From: Erinaceus europaeus
Taxonomy: Eukaryota; Chordata; Mammalia; Eulipotyphla; Erinaceidae
Length of the DNA stretch: 64,000 nt
Assembly: GCF_950295315.1 (NCBI RefSeq)
Contig: NC_080171.1
Span: 114,633,064-114,697,063 of the forward strand
Reading direction: 5' to 3'
Positions within the stretch are counted from its first letter, which is position 1; each line of letters starts with the position of its first letter. Made by a program: the position numbers and the translations under genes. This document shows positions 1 to 19,379 of the stretch, in pieces. The notes below the pieces were generated by a model, which saw only the letters and a list, made by a program, of their open reading frames with translations, was not told the DNA's origin and made no database searches.

Positions 1-195
1 CCTACCTGCAGGGGAGTCGCTTCACAGGCAGTGAAGCAGGTCTGCAGGTGTCTATCTTTCTCTCCCCCTCTCTGTCTTCCCCTCCTCTCTCCATTTCTCT
101 CTGTCCTGTCCAACAACAATGACATCAGTAACAACAACAATAACTACAACAACAATAAAACAACAAGGGCAATAAAAGAGAGGGAAAAAAAAAGA
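1..195 (+). repeat. SINE-A, 3' part, cut by the window edge
   Basis: Starts inside the central hairpin domain (cacctgcaggggagtcgctt is nearly intact) and runs through the CT-rich and ACAACAA stretches to a poly(A). Confidence 0.85.
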
Positions 196-292
196 CTCTC
201 ATACCTGAGGCTCCAAAGTCCCAGGTTCAGTCCCTTGCACCACCATAAGCCAGAGCTGAGCAGTGCTCTAATAATAATAATAATAATAATAA
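196..292 (+). repeat. SINE-D, 3' part, with (TAA)n tail
   Basis: Reads ctcatacctgaggctcc, then the B-box-like ggttcagtccc and the end gagctgagcagtgctct, followed by TAA repeats. Confidence 0.75.
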
Positions 293-531
293 GTGTTAAT
301 CTGCCCTGGGCACCATCTAGACTAATGTTTGATAAAAATACCTGGGTGTCGAGATCTAGCTAAGGTAACATTGCAATTAACAATTGTGGTTGTCTCATGT
401 TTTTTTCCTGGGTTGGGTTACAGCAGATATGCCAGAGTTGATATTGGATGCAGAACTGTTAGGGGTTCCCAGCTGCCTCTGGATTAGTGGAGGCAAGTGG
501 TTCTGTTTCTTCACATTGCCACTACATATTT

Positions 532-841
532 TCTCTCTCTCTCTCTCTCTCTCTTTTTGCCTAACAGGGGCTTTGATTTCTTGGTGGCCTTTCTTCTTCC
601 CATCAGTAATTTGGCATGCTGTAATCTCTTGATGCCTCTCTGGTCACTTCTGGGAGGCTGGCCCAGACTCTTGGTTGGTGAGCTCAGGCGTGAAACTTGT
701 CAGGAGGGCTTGCTATAAAGGATAGTTTTGTTGTTGCCTACTTTCCCCTCCCTTCCCCTCCCTTCCCCTCCCTTCCCCTCCCTTCCCCTCTCCTCTCCTC
801 CCCTCCCCTCCCCTCCCCTCCCCTCCCCTTCCCTTCCCTTT
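532..841. repeat. (CT)n at 532-554 and (CCCTT/CCCTC)n at 741-841
   Basis: Two pyrimidine-rich simple repeats in a BICD2 intron, separated by plain intron sequence. Confidence 0.9.
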
Positions 842-1241
842 CTGTCAGTTAATTTTGCCAGTCAACATTCAGTGTCTATGTGTACCCGCATGGTATCTTG
901 GATTCTTGTCTTCTTACACACTGCCCCAAGGATGGGATGAGAGAAACCACAGCACGAGGAGAGAGAGTGCGCTGTGAGAGAGCAGAGCTGGCTGTCGGGC
1001 TAGAAGGTGACATGCCTCTTGCTGGGGGTCTGAGAGGGTAATGTGGCTTGGAGGTGGAAGACCTTTGAGGATGTGCAGGGAGACCAGTTGAAGTGGGGAC
1101 AGGGGACCTGGGAGAGGTTGTTTGTCTAAGGGACAGCTGAGTTCCTAGGGACACAGGCCCTGCCTCGGCAGTGTGAGTTGTCACACGGGTGGGGTGGAGT
1201 GGGGGGAGAAACGGCACTGCATACTGGGGCAGAGGTCAGCT
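842..1241 (+). other. BICD2 intron, unique sequence
   Basis: GC-rich intron sequence without a recognised gene or repeat. Confidence 0.5.
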
Positions 1242-1255
1242 AAAGGCAAGGGCCC

Positions 1256-1546
1256 TGGGAGTCGGGCGGTAGCACAGCGGGTTGAGCTCAGGTGGCTCAA
1301 AGCGCTAGGACCGGCGCAAGTATCCCGGTTCAAGCCCCCAGCTCCCCAGCTGCAGGTAAGTCACTTCACAGGCGGTGAAGCAGGTCTGCAGGAGTGTATC
1401 TTTCTCTCCCCCTCTCTGTCTTCCCCTCCTCTCTCCATTTCTCTCTGTCCTATCTAACAATGATGGCATCAATAACAGCAATAATAACTACAACAATAAA
1501 ACAACAAGGGCAACAAAAGGGAATAAATAAATATTAAAAAAAAAAA
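1256..1546 (+). repeat. SINE-A, full length with TSD
   Basis: Complete from gggagtcgggcggtag to the poly(A). The exact 14-bp TSD aaaggcaagggccc is at 1242-1255 and 1547-1560, so this is a young insertion. Confidence 0.95.
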
Positions 1547-1737
1547 AAAGGCAAGGGCCCCGTTCACACACACAACAGGGCGGCAGCAGGCGGACAGCTG
1601 CCCACAGTCTTCGCTGCTTGGTGCAGGTCTGCACTCTCTCCCACATGACTGCTGAATCCTCAAGGCAGCTAAGGCAGAATTAATTTTTGTGACGGTGTTA
1701 CTGAGTTAATTCTGTTCAGAAAACACAGATGTCTCTT

Positions 1738-1940
1738 TTTAGTATTTATTTATTATTGGATAGAGACTAAGAAATTGAGAGAGGAGTAAGAGATGGAGAG
1801 AGAAAGAGTCAGAGACACCTGCAGCCCTGCTTCACCACTCATGAAGCTTCCCCCCTACAGGTGAGGACCAGGGGCTTGAACCTGGGTCCTCGCACACGAT
1901 AATTTGTGCGTTTAACCAGGTGCGCTACCTCCTGGCCCCA
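1738..1940 (-). repeat. SINE-B, complete, antisense
   Basis: Reads on the + strand from tttattattggatagagac to aaccaggtgcgctacctcct. The flanks share cagatgtctct (1726-1736) and agatgtctct (1945-1954). Confidence 0.9.
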
Positions 1941-1959
1941 ATATAGATGTCTCTATTGG

Positions 1960-2870
1960 GATAGAGAGCTTACCACTCATTCACCAAGAGTGTATAATCT
2001 CATGGTTTTTGGTGTATTCACAAGACGTGTGCACCATCCTAAATCAACTCATTGCTAACACACACACACACACACACAACAAACAAAAAAAACCCAACTC
2101 TATTAGCAATCACTCTCTGTCCCCCGGGCAACCAACCCTCTAATGTCTGTCTCTGCATTTGCCTGTTGTATATGTTTTGTGTAAGTAGTTCACAATGCAT
2201 GCCTGACCTCTTGCCTCTGATTTTCTCCTTTGGTCCTTGTTCTTAAGGCTCGTTTGTGTTACAGCGTGTGTCGGCATGTCAGCCCTCGTGCGGGCTGAAT
2301 GGCGCCCTTTGTGTGAATGCCCGGAGTATTATTCATCCACTCAGCCAGGTGGTGGACGCGTGGGCTGTGTCCACCTTTCACGATTGTAAAGAGTGCTGTC
2401 TGACCACTGGCGTAGACGTGTTTTCATGTCTCTGTGACGTGCATTGAGGAGAGACATGCCGAGTCAGCTTGTGCTGAACTGCCCACAGCACTGCGTACCT
2501 CATCCTACCAGCAAGAAAGGAGGGAAGAACAACTTTTTGTTTTGTTTTCTTGTTGCCAAGGATTCGCCACTGCGATCGCTCCATTCAATGTACTTATATC
2601 TGTAACTTCTTTTTTTAAAGGACTCGAACCCGGGTCCTTGCACATTGTAACGTGCACTCAACCAGGTGCACCACCACCAATGGCCCCTATCTGTAACTTC
2701 TTTATCTAATCACCTGTCATTGGCCATTTAGGTCCCTCTGTATTTTGGCTGTTGTAAATAGTGCAACTGTGAACGGAGGATTATTTGTAGCCTTTCAAAT
2801 CTGTGCTTCCATATCATATCCTAGGAGTGGTATAGCTGATTGATAAAATGTTTACATTTTGGGCATAATG
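1960..2870 (-). mobile_element. Ancient L1 3' region, antisense
   Basis: Diverged but recognisable as the common mammalian L1 3' region in reverse: tggtgtattcacaagacgtg, then ggcaaccaaccctctaatg, then ggctgttgtaaatagtgcaa and taggagtggtatagctg. It contains a (CA)n at 2059-2079 and a SINE-B fragment. Confidence 0.65.
2614..2689 (-). repeat. SINE-B, severely shortened, with TSD
   Basis: Only the head and B box remain (gactcgaacccgggtccttg). The flanks share tatctgtaacttctttt, at 2597-2613 and again from about 2689. Confidence 0.75.
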
Positions 2871-2989
2871 GTTATGCAAAGATTTTTATGCCTGAGGCCC
2901 CAGAATCTCAGGTTTAAATCCCCACCACCACCACAAGCTGAACAGTGCTTTGGCAAAAAGAAATAGTTAATGAGTTAATTAAAAATAAA
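2859..2989 (+). repeat. SINE-D
   Basis: Reads gcataatggttatgcaaaga to aagctgaacagtgctttgg. Flanks share tgtttacatt. Confidence 0.75.
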
Positions 2990-3188
2990 GTGTTTACATT
3001 CTTATTTGCTTAAAGACTCCCTATACTGTTATGCTGTCTCCCCCACCTCCTGGGTCCCCGCCTTCATTCCAGGTGCCATGGCACCCGCACCCCTGAACCC
3101 AGTGATGTGAGCACTGTGGCCGCTCTGGCTGCATTTAGGTGGCCCTGGCTGGCCCTGGCTGCTCACCCTCGCTCCCCTCACACTGCAG

Positions 3189-11642
<8,454 letters not shown>

Positions 11643-12784
11643 AGTAGCTGCCAGGAGGACTCGGCCGCCGGCCCTGTCACACTGCAGTCCTTCCCCCCTC
11701 CCGTGGGCCCACGCAGAGGAAGGAAGGGCAGCCTTAAAAAATCCACTTAGAAACATTTATGGATATGCCACTGCAATTCTTTTCAAAATAGCATTCCCGA
11801 ATTTTTAATGGGAGAGGAAAAAAAAAAAGCTTTAATGTTGAAAAACTGTGAGCTGCTCTTGGAAAGGCCCTTGTACAAGCGCTGAGGAACCTGCTTCACA
11901 GCAACCACAGGCTCGCTTAGGAAGCCCTAGAGACACACACCCTGGGTCTTCCTGTCACAGATACTCCCCTTATCCAATCAACCTGGGCACTTTTGATACT
12001 TTGACATTGCTTCCTTAAACCCTCACATTGGGATGGTCTCAGATGCTGTGGTCTCTCTTGTGGTCCTATAGTCGCGCCCCCACCCCCTTCCCCTCAGATC
12101 CCAACGTGTTGGTCTGACGTCAGCACGTGGCACGGGTGCGTCCTACATGTGCGTAGCTCCAGACTCCTTAGAAGGCTTTGACCTGCGAGGCGCTTGCTGA
12201 CGTGTCCACGCTGTGGTTCGGCAGCCTTTTCGATGATTGTGTGGCACTGTGTTTGAAATTATGTTCGAAATTACAGATCTTAAATGCCATGTTCATTAAG
12301 AAATCCAGGGTATTCCAATTCTGGGGTTTTTCATATTGTATTATTATTATTCTTAGGAATAGTTCAATGTAACAAGAAGAAAACTTGACCTTTGCTCTGG
12401 TTAAACAGTAATAGGCACTTGAAAAGAAAAGGATAAATTATCACGATGAGTAGCATTACCTACAAATCCCAGAATCTTCTGGGTTTTAGGACATTGTGAA
12501 GCACGACTGATTGACTGATTAACAGAATTTTATACAACTGTACCAGTGAAATTCCAAATTGGAATTATTTTGTTATTCTGGTTGTTGTGCCAACTTACGG
12601 TACACTTAGAAAAATTCCGCAGCCGTTGATTTTTAGGGTGTTCTATTTCAGCACCTTTTTGTTAGTAATCATTGCCAGTAGTGCCTTCATCAGTTAAGGG
12701 AGGTGTCCCAGCCTAGTTAATACTCTCATGTGGACAGTGAAGAACTAGTTGGGAATGCTGAAGGCCATCGTGGACCAAGAGGTG

Positions 12785-12788
<4 letters not shown>

Positions 12789-12849
<61 letters not shown>
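12789..12849. repeat. (CA)n microsatellite in the BICD2 3' UTR
   Basis: About 30 uninterrupted CA units inside the 3' UTR. It is probably length-polymorphic. Confidence 0.95.
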
Positions 12850-12851
<2 letters not shown>

Positions 12852-13805
12852 TCACACTGGAACTGGGCATCTTCGTTGAGGGAAAGAAAACAGCAATTGT
12901 ACAAAATTCTGTTAGTCAGTGATTCTTTACTGTGCAGATCCTTACAAATTCAGGGGCTGAGAAAAACGAAAGTGAACATACGCCTTAGGTGTACTTTGGG
13001 AACCAAATGGGCTTTCCGGAACAAGCTAAGCAAGCTGTGTGAAAAACACGCCACGTTTGTGAAGAGCTGAGCAGCGCAGGGGCCGGTGCTGTCGGCCTCA
13101 TCCGCAGGGTGAGGGCTAGCCATAGTATTCTTTGCAAATGTGAGAAAGAGACATTATATATTCTCTTGCTTGGTGTTAACTAATCACTGTTACTTTCAGG
13201 AAACAGAATTCACTGAAGCTCCTTTCTTAGCACATTGGGTCCGTATTCTGTTCTGATCTGCTAAGTGAGGTTGTGTGAATAGCCAAATTGGTACTCGTAG
13301 AGGGGGAAAAAAAACTAAACATGTCCTCCGTCCTCCAAAATAAGGGACAAATTTTAATAATTTAAGTAGCAAGAATAAAAGAATTCTGTTTCCTGGAATC
13401 AGCTTTTCCTACTCCTAATTGTAGGGACTCTTTTTTTTTTTTAAACCTGCTCTTACAGTGTTGATTCATAAGAAATAATGTTACATTTATGATAACTTCA
13501 TCTGTATGGGGTATTTATTTGCAATGAAGTCTTGTACTGTATTTTTTTTTTTCCTGTGCATTACCTTAGTGTCAGAATGTTGTCTTTATTTTAAGGTCAT
13601 ATGCATGTTCTGCCAAGGAACCTTTACACAGACCCAGATAAACAAAAATGCCTCCAGATTCAGAGCACAAAAGGCAAAATACAGACAAGTAATAGGAAGG
13701 AGGAATCAGTTACAATTTGGGACACAGACAGACGATCTGAACATCCCCATGGCTGGCACACATAGGAACAGTGGGCCTGGGTAAAGGGGTCACGTTGGTA
13801 GGGTC

Positions 13806-13815
13806 AATAAATAAA
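13806..13815 (+). terminator. BICD2: BICD2 polyadenylation signals, two overlapping AATAAA
   Basis: AATAAA at 13806-13811 and again at 13810-13815. A T/GT-rich stretch follows from about 13840 (ctttgtggctgtcc, then ggtgtcatgtgtctgtcc), as expected for a cleavage site near 13830. A weaker AATAAA lies at 13374-13379. Confidence 0.75.
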
Positions 13816-13835
13816 GAATAATAAAAGACAGAACT

Positions 13836-14655
13836 TGTCCTTATTCTTTGTGGCTGTCCTGACTCTGGTGTCATGTGTCTGTCCTGTCCACCCCCAGCCC
13901 GTGACACTGTTAAAGCACCAGTAATGGCGGTAACCCCGGTGGCAGGCGCGAGGTGCATCCCGGGCCCACCGTCTGGGGCTGGGGGTGGCGGGAGGGGAGT
14001 CCCATGCTATGCCAGGTGTCATGGGCACCCAGCAGTGTGGTGGGTAACCAGGGCACATTGCCGTCATGCTGTTCTGCCCAGGAATCAGAGACACTCTGAC
14101 ATAAGTTCCACCGCTGTCCACACTCTTGCCTGGCGAACCCCAGAATGAATAGGTAGCAAGAGTTGTTTGTTACAACACAGAGCCACAGTCCCTTGTGCTA
14201 AAGCGTACTAGCTTGTTGGGGACAGACCCTGACTGAGGGGCCAGTAATGACTAAGGCGCCCTGCCTGCCTCCACCTTCTAACAGCCTGACAACCCACTCT
14301 CTTCCCCCCTTGCTCTGTTGTGTCAGTTTATACAAGTACAGACATGGAGGCATTTCCTGGGTACTTGAACTTGTGACTTTCCATTTCAGGGGCCGAATGA
14401 CAGCTTCTGAGTGTGTGGAGGTCCCTGGAGCCTGTAGGAGGAAGCATTCAGTGCTGAAAGGCCTCCCACCCAGCCTCCTCATCCCTACCACTGCCTCCAT
14501 TTTCTTGCAGGGTATATTTACCCAAGCTGGAGAAAGTAGCACCAGTTTGGAGATAGACCTTTAGTTAAATCACCCCTTCTCGGTAGCTGGCTTAGCCTTT
14601 CCTCAGTTTTCCCCATGTAAGTTGGAGATGATAATTGTTCGCTAGAAGGTTTTGT
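13836..14655. other. Intergenic unique sequence after BICD2
   Basis: No gene, exon or repeat recognised. Confidence 0.45.
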
Positions 14656-14659
14656 TTTC

Positions 14660-14812
14660 TTTTGTTGTTTGTTTTTTATTTTATTTTTATTATTATTATT
14701 TTTTAACGAGAGCACTGCTGAGCTCTGATATATGGTGGTATGGGGGATTGAACCTGGGACTTTAGAGTCTTCATCAGTATTGCATACCATTATGCTGCCT
14801 CACCTGCCCTCC
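14660..14812 (-). repeat. SINE-D, antisense
   Basis: An AT-rich tail, then gagagcactgctgagctctg, ggggattgaacctgggactt, and the head end taccattatgctgcctcac. Confidence 0.85.
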
Positions 14813-15128
14813 TCAGGGATTTGGAAGCTCCAGGCCCTAGGTGTCCAGCATGCAGCGGGTGTGCAACCTTACTAATATACTTCTTGATGCCACTGTCATC
14901 GTCACCAAGGTCTGGTGAAGTCAACTTTTTATCAGAATGCCTGTATTCCGGCAAGATGCACACGTCCTGATGTACAGGCCAGACTTTGACGCAGTGAAAG
15001 CCTTTCTGACTGGCAGCCACAAAACTCCTGGAGCCTCTAAGGACTGCTTCTTGGCACACACATTAGTGGGACTGCCAGTCTGGCAAGGCACTGGGATGCT
15101 TCCTGTCCAGGTTGCTTCTCATTAGAAC

Positions 15129-15414
15129 ATTCAGGCGGTAGCGCAGTGGGTTAAGTGCACGTGGCGCAAAGTGCAAGGGCCAGCTTAAGGATCCCGGTTT
15201 GAGTCCCCGCCTCCCCACCTGCAGGGGAGTTGCTTCACAGGCGGTGACTCAGGTCTGTAGGTGTCTGTCTTTCTCTCTCCCTCTCTGTCTTCTCCATTTC
15301 TCTCCATTTCTCTCTGTCCTTTCTAACAACGGTGACATCAATGACAACAACAATAACTACAACAACAATGAAAAACAAGGGCAACAAAAGGGAAAATAAA
15401 TATTTTTTAAAAAA
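15129..15414 (+). repeat. SINE-A
   Basis: Full-length copy from tcaggcggtagcgcagtggg to the A/T-rich tail. The last bases of the head are replaced by attcag. Confidence 0.88.
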
Positions 15415-15537
15415 GAACAGCTGCCAATATTCTGACATCACCCAGCATGGATTCTGTCGGGGATGGGCCTCTGTGTGTGTTCAGCTGTGTCCACATACAC
15501 AGAGCGCTAGAAGGGCCAGATGTATTGCCATTCTGTT

Positions 15538-15738
15538 TTTATTATTATCTTTATTTATTTATTGGATAGAGACAGCCAGAGATCAAGAGGGAAGGGGTGA
15601 CAGAGGAGGAGAGAAACACCTGCAGCCCTGCTTCACCAGTTGCAAAGCTTCCCCCCTGCAGGTAGGGGCAGGGGGGGAGGGGCCTCAAACCCGGGTCCTT
15701 GTGCATCATTCAACCAGGTGTGCCACCACCCGGTCCTT
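15538..15738 (-). repeat. SINE-B, complete, antisense
   Basis: Runs from ttattattatctttattta to gccaccacccggtcc, with the central hairpin domain partly kept. Confidence 0.88.
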
Positions 15739-15828
15739 CTGATTTGTGAGTAAGCACTCCGGCACTTGTGAGTTTACTTTGTTCATCCATGAGCATCTGG
15801 GTCCCTGGGATGCAGGACTCCACCCCCC

Positions 15829-15830
<2 letters not shown>

Positions 15831-15874
<44 letters not shown>
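15831..15874. repeat. (CA)n microsatellite
   Basis: 22 CA units. Confidence 0.95.
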
Positions 15875-15876
<2 letters not shown>

Positions 15877-15899
15877 GTAGTACTCAGCTAAAGAGTGTG

Positions 15900-16036
15900 A
15901 ACAACAGCCAGAGAGGGAACTCAGCAGGTGAAGTGCAAACCTTGCGCCTGTGGGTTGCCCCACCTGCTAGTAGTGAAGCAGTGCTGCAGGTGTGTCTCTC
16001 TCCCTCTCAGCTTCTTCCTATCTCCAATAAATTAAT
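15900..16036 (+). repeat. Degenerate SINE-B-like unit
   Basis: Reads gtgaagcagtgctgcaggtg and tatctccaataaattaataa, with a weak head. Confidence 0.6.
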
Positions 16037-16049
16037 AAGTATATAGTTA

Positions 16050-16305
16050 TTTACTTTTGTCTCCAAGGTTATCGCTGGAGCTCAGTGTCTGCATTACAAA
16101 CCCACTGTTCCTGGCGGCCATTTTTTCCATTTTAACTGTTAGGAGAGAAATTGAAAGAGGATGGGAAAATAGAAAGGCAGACACCTGCAAACCTCATTTG
16201 CCACTCATGAAGGTTCCCCCTGCAGGTGGGGTGCAGGGGCTTGAATCTGAATCCTTGCACTTAGTACTGTGGGCGCTTAGCTGGGTGCACCACCACCCAG
16301 ACCCC
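16050..16305 (-). repeat. SINE-A with tail module, antisense
   Basis: Starts with the 3' module in reverse (gtctccaaggttatcgctgg to gttcctggcggcc) and ends at accaccacccagacccc. Confidence 0.8.
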
Positions 16306-16324
16306 TAACTAGTTTAAAAAAAAA

Positions 16325-16490
16325 CTAAAGTCTGGGTTCGAGCTCCCAGTCTCCACCTGCAGGGGGAAGGCTTTGCGAGTTGTGAAGCAGGGCTGCAGGA
16401 GTCTCTCTGTCTCTCTCCCTCTCTATCACCCTCTATCTATCTCCCTCTTGATTTCTGGCTGTCTCTATCCAATAAATACAACAACAGGAT
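16325..16490 (+). repeat. SINE-B, 5' truncated
   Basis: Begins at the B box (ctgggttcgagctccc) and runs to gtctctatccaataaataca. Confidence 0.85.
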
Positions 16491-16493
16491 TGT

Positions 16494-16642
16494 GGTCCAG
16501 GAGATGGCACAGTGGATAAGGCACTGTACTCAAGCGTGAGGTCCTGAGTTCAATTCCTGGTGATACATGTACCAGAGTGATGTCTGCTTCTTGCTCTTCT
16601 ATCATTTCTCACGAATCAATAAATTTAAAAAAAAAAAAAAAA
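16494..16642 (+). repeat. SINE-C
   Basis: Complete, from gtggtccaggagatggcaca to cacgaatcaataaattt and poly(A). The next SINE-A starts at its tail. Confidence 0.9.
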
Positions 16643-16935
16643 GGGAGTCGGGCGGTAGCGCAGCGGGTTAAGTGCACGTGGCGCAAAGCGCAAGGACCGG
16701 CTCAAGGATCCCGGTTTGAGCCCCCGGCTCCCCACCTGCAGGGGAGTCGCTTCATAGGCGGTGAAGCAGGTCTGCAGGTGTCTGTCTTTCTCTCCCCCTC
16801 TGTCTTCCCTCCTCTCTCCATTTCTCCCTGTCCTATCCAACAACGATGACAACAATAATAATTACAACAACAATTTAAAAAAAAGCAAGGGCAACAAAAG
16901 GGAAAATAAATAAATAAAATATTTTTAAAAAAATA
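16643..16935 (+). repeat. SINE-A, nearly intact copy
   Basis: Good reference copy. The tRNA-like acceptor arms GGGAGTC and GGCTCCC can pair. The outer arms of the central hairpin are at 16733-16741 and 16772-16780, and the inner arms at 16749-16755 and 16761-16767. Confidence 0.95.
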
Positions 16936-16936
16936 G

Positions 16937-17185
16937 AGAGCCAGGAGGCACAACGGGTTAAGCGCACATGGCGCCAAGCACACGGACCGGCATTAGGAGC
17001 CTGGTTCAGCCCCTGGCTCCCACCTGCAGGGGAGTCACTTCACAGGTGGTGAAGCAGGTTTGCAAGTGTCTATCTTTCCTCTTGTCTTCCCCACCTCTCT
17101 CCATTTCTTCTATCCAACAACAGCAATAACAACAACAATGATGATAAATGAGCAACAAAAGGAAAAAATAAAAATTTTTTTAAAT
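16937..17185 (+). repeat. SINE-A
   Basis: Head gccaggaggcacaacgggtt, then the central hairpin domain and an A-rich tail. It sits directly at the tail of the previous copy. Confidence 0.85.
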
Positions 17186-17268
17186 CATACAACCCCCTGA
17201 GACTGAACCAGGAGGAAATAGTTTGAAGAGGCTACTCAGTAATCACCTGTCTCCCAAGAACCACAGCT

Positions 17269-17577
17269 CAGGATGGCGCTGCGGGTTAAGTGCACATGGC
17301 ACGAAGTGTAATGGTCCCAGTTGCAGCCCCTGGCTCCCAACCTGCAGGGGGGTCGCTTCACAAGCGCTGAAGCAGGTCTGCAGGTGTCTATCTTTCTCTC
17401 CCCCTCTGTCTTCCCCTCCTCTCACGATTTCTCTCTGTCCTATCCAACAAGGACAGCAATAACAACAACAACAATGATAAACAAGGGCAACAAAAGGGAA
17501 AAATAGCCTCCAGGAGCACTGGATTGGTAGTGCAGGCACCAAGCCCCAGCAATAAGCCTGGAGGCAAAAAAAAAAAC
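17269..17577 (+). repeat. SINE-A with intact tail module
   Basis: The 60-bp 3' module spans 17506-17565. Its ends GCCTCCAGG (17506-17514) and CCTGGAGGC (17557-17565) are exact reverse complements, and poly(A) follows at once. Confidence 0.9.
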
Positions 17578-17582
17578 TTTCT

Positions 17583-17740
17583 CAGGGCCATGCAGTGGCA
17601 CACCTGGTTAAGCACACACAGTCAAATGCACAAGGACTCAGGTTCAGGCTCCTGGTCCCCAGCTGCTGAGGAAGTTCCACGAGTGGTGAAGCAGGGATGC
17701 AGGTGTCTCTGTCTCACTATCTACGAAGCCCCTCTCAATT
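17583..17740 (+). repeat. SINE-B, 3' truncated
   Basis: Head atgcagtggcacacctggtt through gtgaagcagggatgcaggtg. It stops at cctctcaatt, where the next SINE-A begins. Confidence 0.85.
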
Positions 17741-17887
17741 GGCGGTAGTGCAGTGGGTTAAGTGCGCGTGGTGCCATCCTATCTAACAACGACATCAATA
17801 ACAATAACTACAACAATAAAAGACAACAGGGGAACAAAGGGAAAATAAATATTAAAATTTAAATAAATAGAAATTTTAAAAAAGAAC
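17741..17887 (+). repeat. SINE-A with internal deletion
   Basis: The head ggcggtagtgcagtgggtta is joined directly to catcctatctaacaacga. The B box, central hairpin domain and CT-rich part are missing. Confidence 0.85.
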
Positions 17888-17891
17888 TTTC

Positions 17892-18165
17892 GGGAGTCGG
17901 GTGATAGCGCAATGGGTTAAGCGCACATGGTGCCAAGCACAAGGACCAGCTCAAGGAGCCGGGTTTGAGCCTGCAGGGGAGTCACTTCACAGGTGGTGAA
18001 GCAGGTCTGCAGGTGTTTGTCTTTCTCTCCCCCTCTGTCTTCCCCTCCTTTCTCCATTTCTTTCTGTCCTATCTAACAATGACGACATCAGTAACAACAA
18101 CAATAACTACAAGAAGGGCAACAAAAAGGGAAAATAAATATTTTTTAAAAATTAAAATAAATTGA
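17892..18165 (+). repeat. SINE-A
   Basis: Starts gggagtcgggtgatagcgca and ends in a T/A-rich tail. A short deletion follows the B box. Confidence 0.9.
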
Positions 18166-18277
18166 ACTAGATTTTAATGCCATTCATTTTGCATAACCAT
18201 TATGCTGTTTCCCCAACTTTCATTAATCTTTCTAGACCATGGAACCCACTGTTCAGCTGTCTCTGTAAAGTTGGTAT

Positions 18278-18482
18278 CTTTTTTTAAAAAAGATGCTTCA
18301 TTATTGGATAGAGACAGAGAGAAACTGAGAGGGTAGGGGGAGATAGAGAGACACCTGCAGTTCCTCTGCTTTGCCATTTGTGAAACTTTCCTCTTGCAGG
18401 TGGAGAACAGGGGTTTGAACCCAGGTCCTTGAGCACTGTAGTGTGTGTGTGTGTTTATCCAAGTGCGCCACTGCCTGGCCCC
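18278..18482 (-). repeat. SINE-B, antisense
   Basis: From tttttaaaaaagatgcttca to gcgccactgcctggcccc, with a short GT run inside. Confidence 0.85.
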
Positions 18483-18627
18483 CTAAATTTGTTATCTCAG
18501 CACCGTAAGGTGTTTACTTGTAGACAAAGTTGTCTTTTCCCTGATGGACTGTACCTTGTGTTGTGCAGATCACAGCTGATAGTGATGCGCTCATGGATGG
18601 TTAGGTCTCATCACCATCACCTTTTTC

Positions 18628-18812
18628 CTTTTTTTAAATTTTTTAATCTTTATTTATTTTGAATGACAGAAATTGTGAGGGAAGGGGGAAATAGAGCAGG
18701 AGAGGGACAGAAGCTTCACCAATTGTTGAAGCTTTCCCCCTGCAGGTGGGGACCAGGGGCTTGAACCCGGATCCTTGCACACTGTAATGTGTGCGCTTAA
18801 CCAGGTGTTTAA
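18628..18812 (-). repeat. SINE-B, antisense
   Basis: From ttaatctttatttattttga to cgcttaaccaggtg. Confidence 0.85.
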
Positions 18813-18834
18813 GGTGGGCCCTTAAAACTTTTTT

Positions 18835-19120
18835 TAAAAATTTAATTCTAGCCTTTTCCTTAGGAGTGTAAAACATTGAGAAGGTCGTAGGGCAAGTCCA
18901 TTTCAAGTCTTCTCACAGTTCTCCAGACTGCTTTCTGGCAATGCAGATTGGGTTGGACCAATCACTTTATTGGGGGAACGTTGATTTACAGGATTGTTGT
19001 TGTCACAGGGGTACAGCTCCACATCGCCCCAAGATAGGTTTTCAGGAAAGTGACCTATATGAGGCATATAGTTCCCTTCTGTTTAGTCTTGTATTAGACA
19101 TCATATCACCATCTTTCCAT
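18835..19120 (-). mobile_element. L1 fragment, antisense
   Basis: The part cagttctccagactgctttc resembles the L1 copy at 36285-36305. It jumps to tttattgggggaacgttgat, another L1-type 3' end, so the copy is internally deleted. Confidence 0.5.
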
Positions 19121-19179
19121 ATGTACACAAAGCAATAAATCTGACTTATTTAAAAATAAGCAGGGGAATGCATTCATTT

Positions 19180-19366
19180 ATTGTAATTTTATTTATTATT
19201 GAATACAGACAGAAATTGAGAGGAGAGTGGGCGATAGAGGAGACAGACACCTGCAGTCCTACTTCACCACTCATGCAACGTTCCCTGTGCAGGTGGGGAC
19301 CCGGGATTTGAACCTGGGTCCTTGTGCACTGTAATGTGCCCTTAACTAGGTACACCGTCTGACCCC
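19180..19366 (-). repeat. SINE-B, antisense
   Basis: From attttatttattattgaata to aggtacaccgtctgacccc. Confidence 0.85.
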
Positions 19367-19379
19367 ATTTATTATAATT

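Larger units (their letters stand above)
11643..13835 (+). other. BICD2: BICD2 3' untranslated region
   Basis: About 2.2 kb from the stop to the poly(A) signals. I see no SINE or L1 in it, although both flanks are full of them. It is AT-richer than the coding exons and holds a 61-bp (CA)n run. The 3' end is inferred from the signal pair near 13810. Confidence 0.75.

Noticed and set aside
13374..13379. Earlier AATAAA as the main BICD2 poly(A) signal
   Set aside because: There is no clear GT-rich element after it, and the pair at 13806-13815 fits better. Alternative use is possible.
16643..16735. tRNA genes in the SINE heads
   Set aside because: A and B boxes and an acceptor-like stem are present, but the heads are joined to SINE bodies and occur dozens of times; none stands alone as a tRNA gene.
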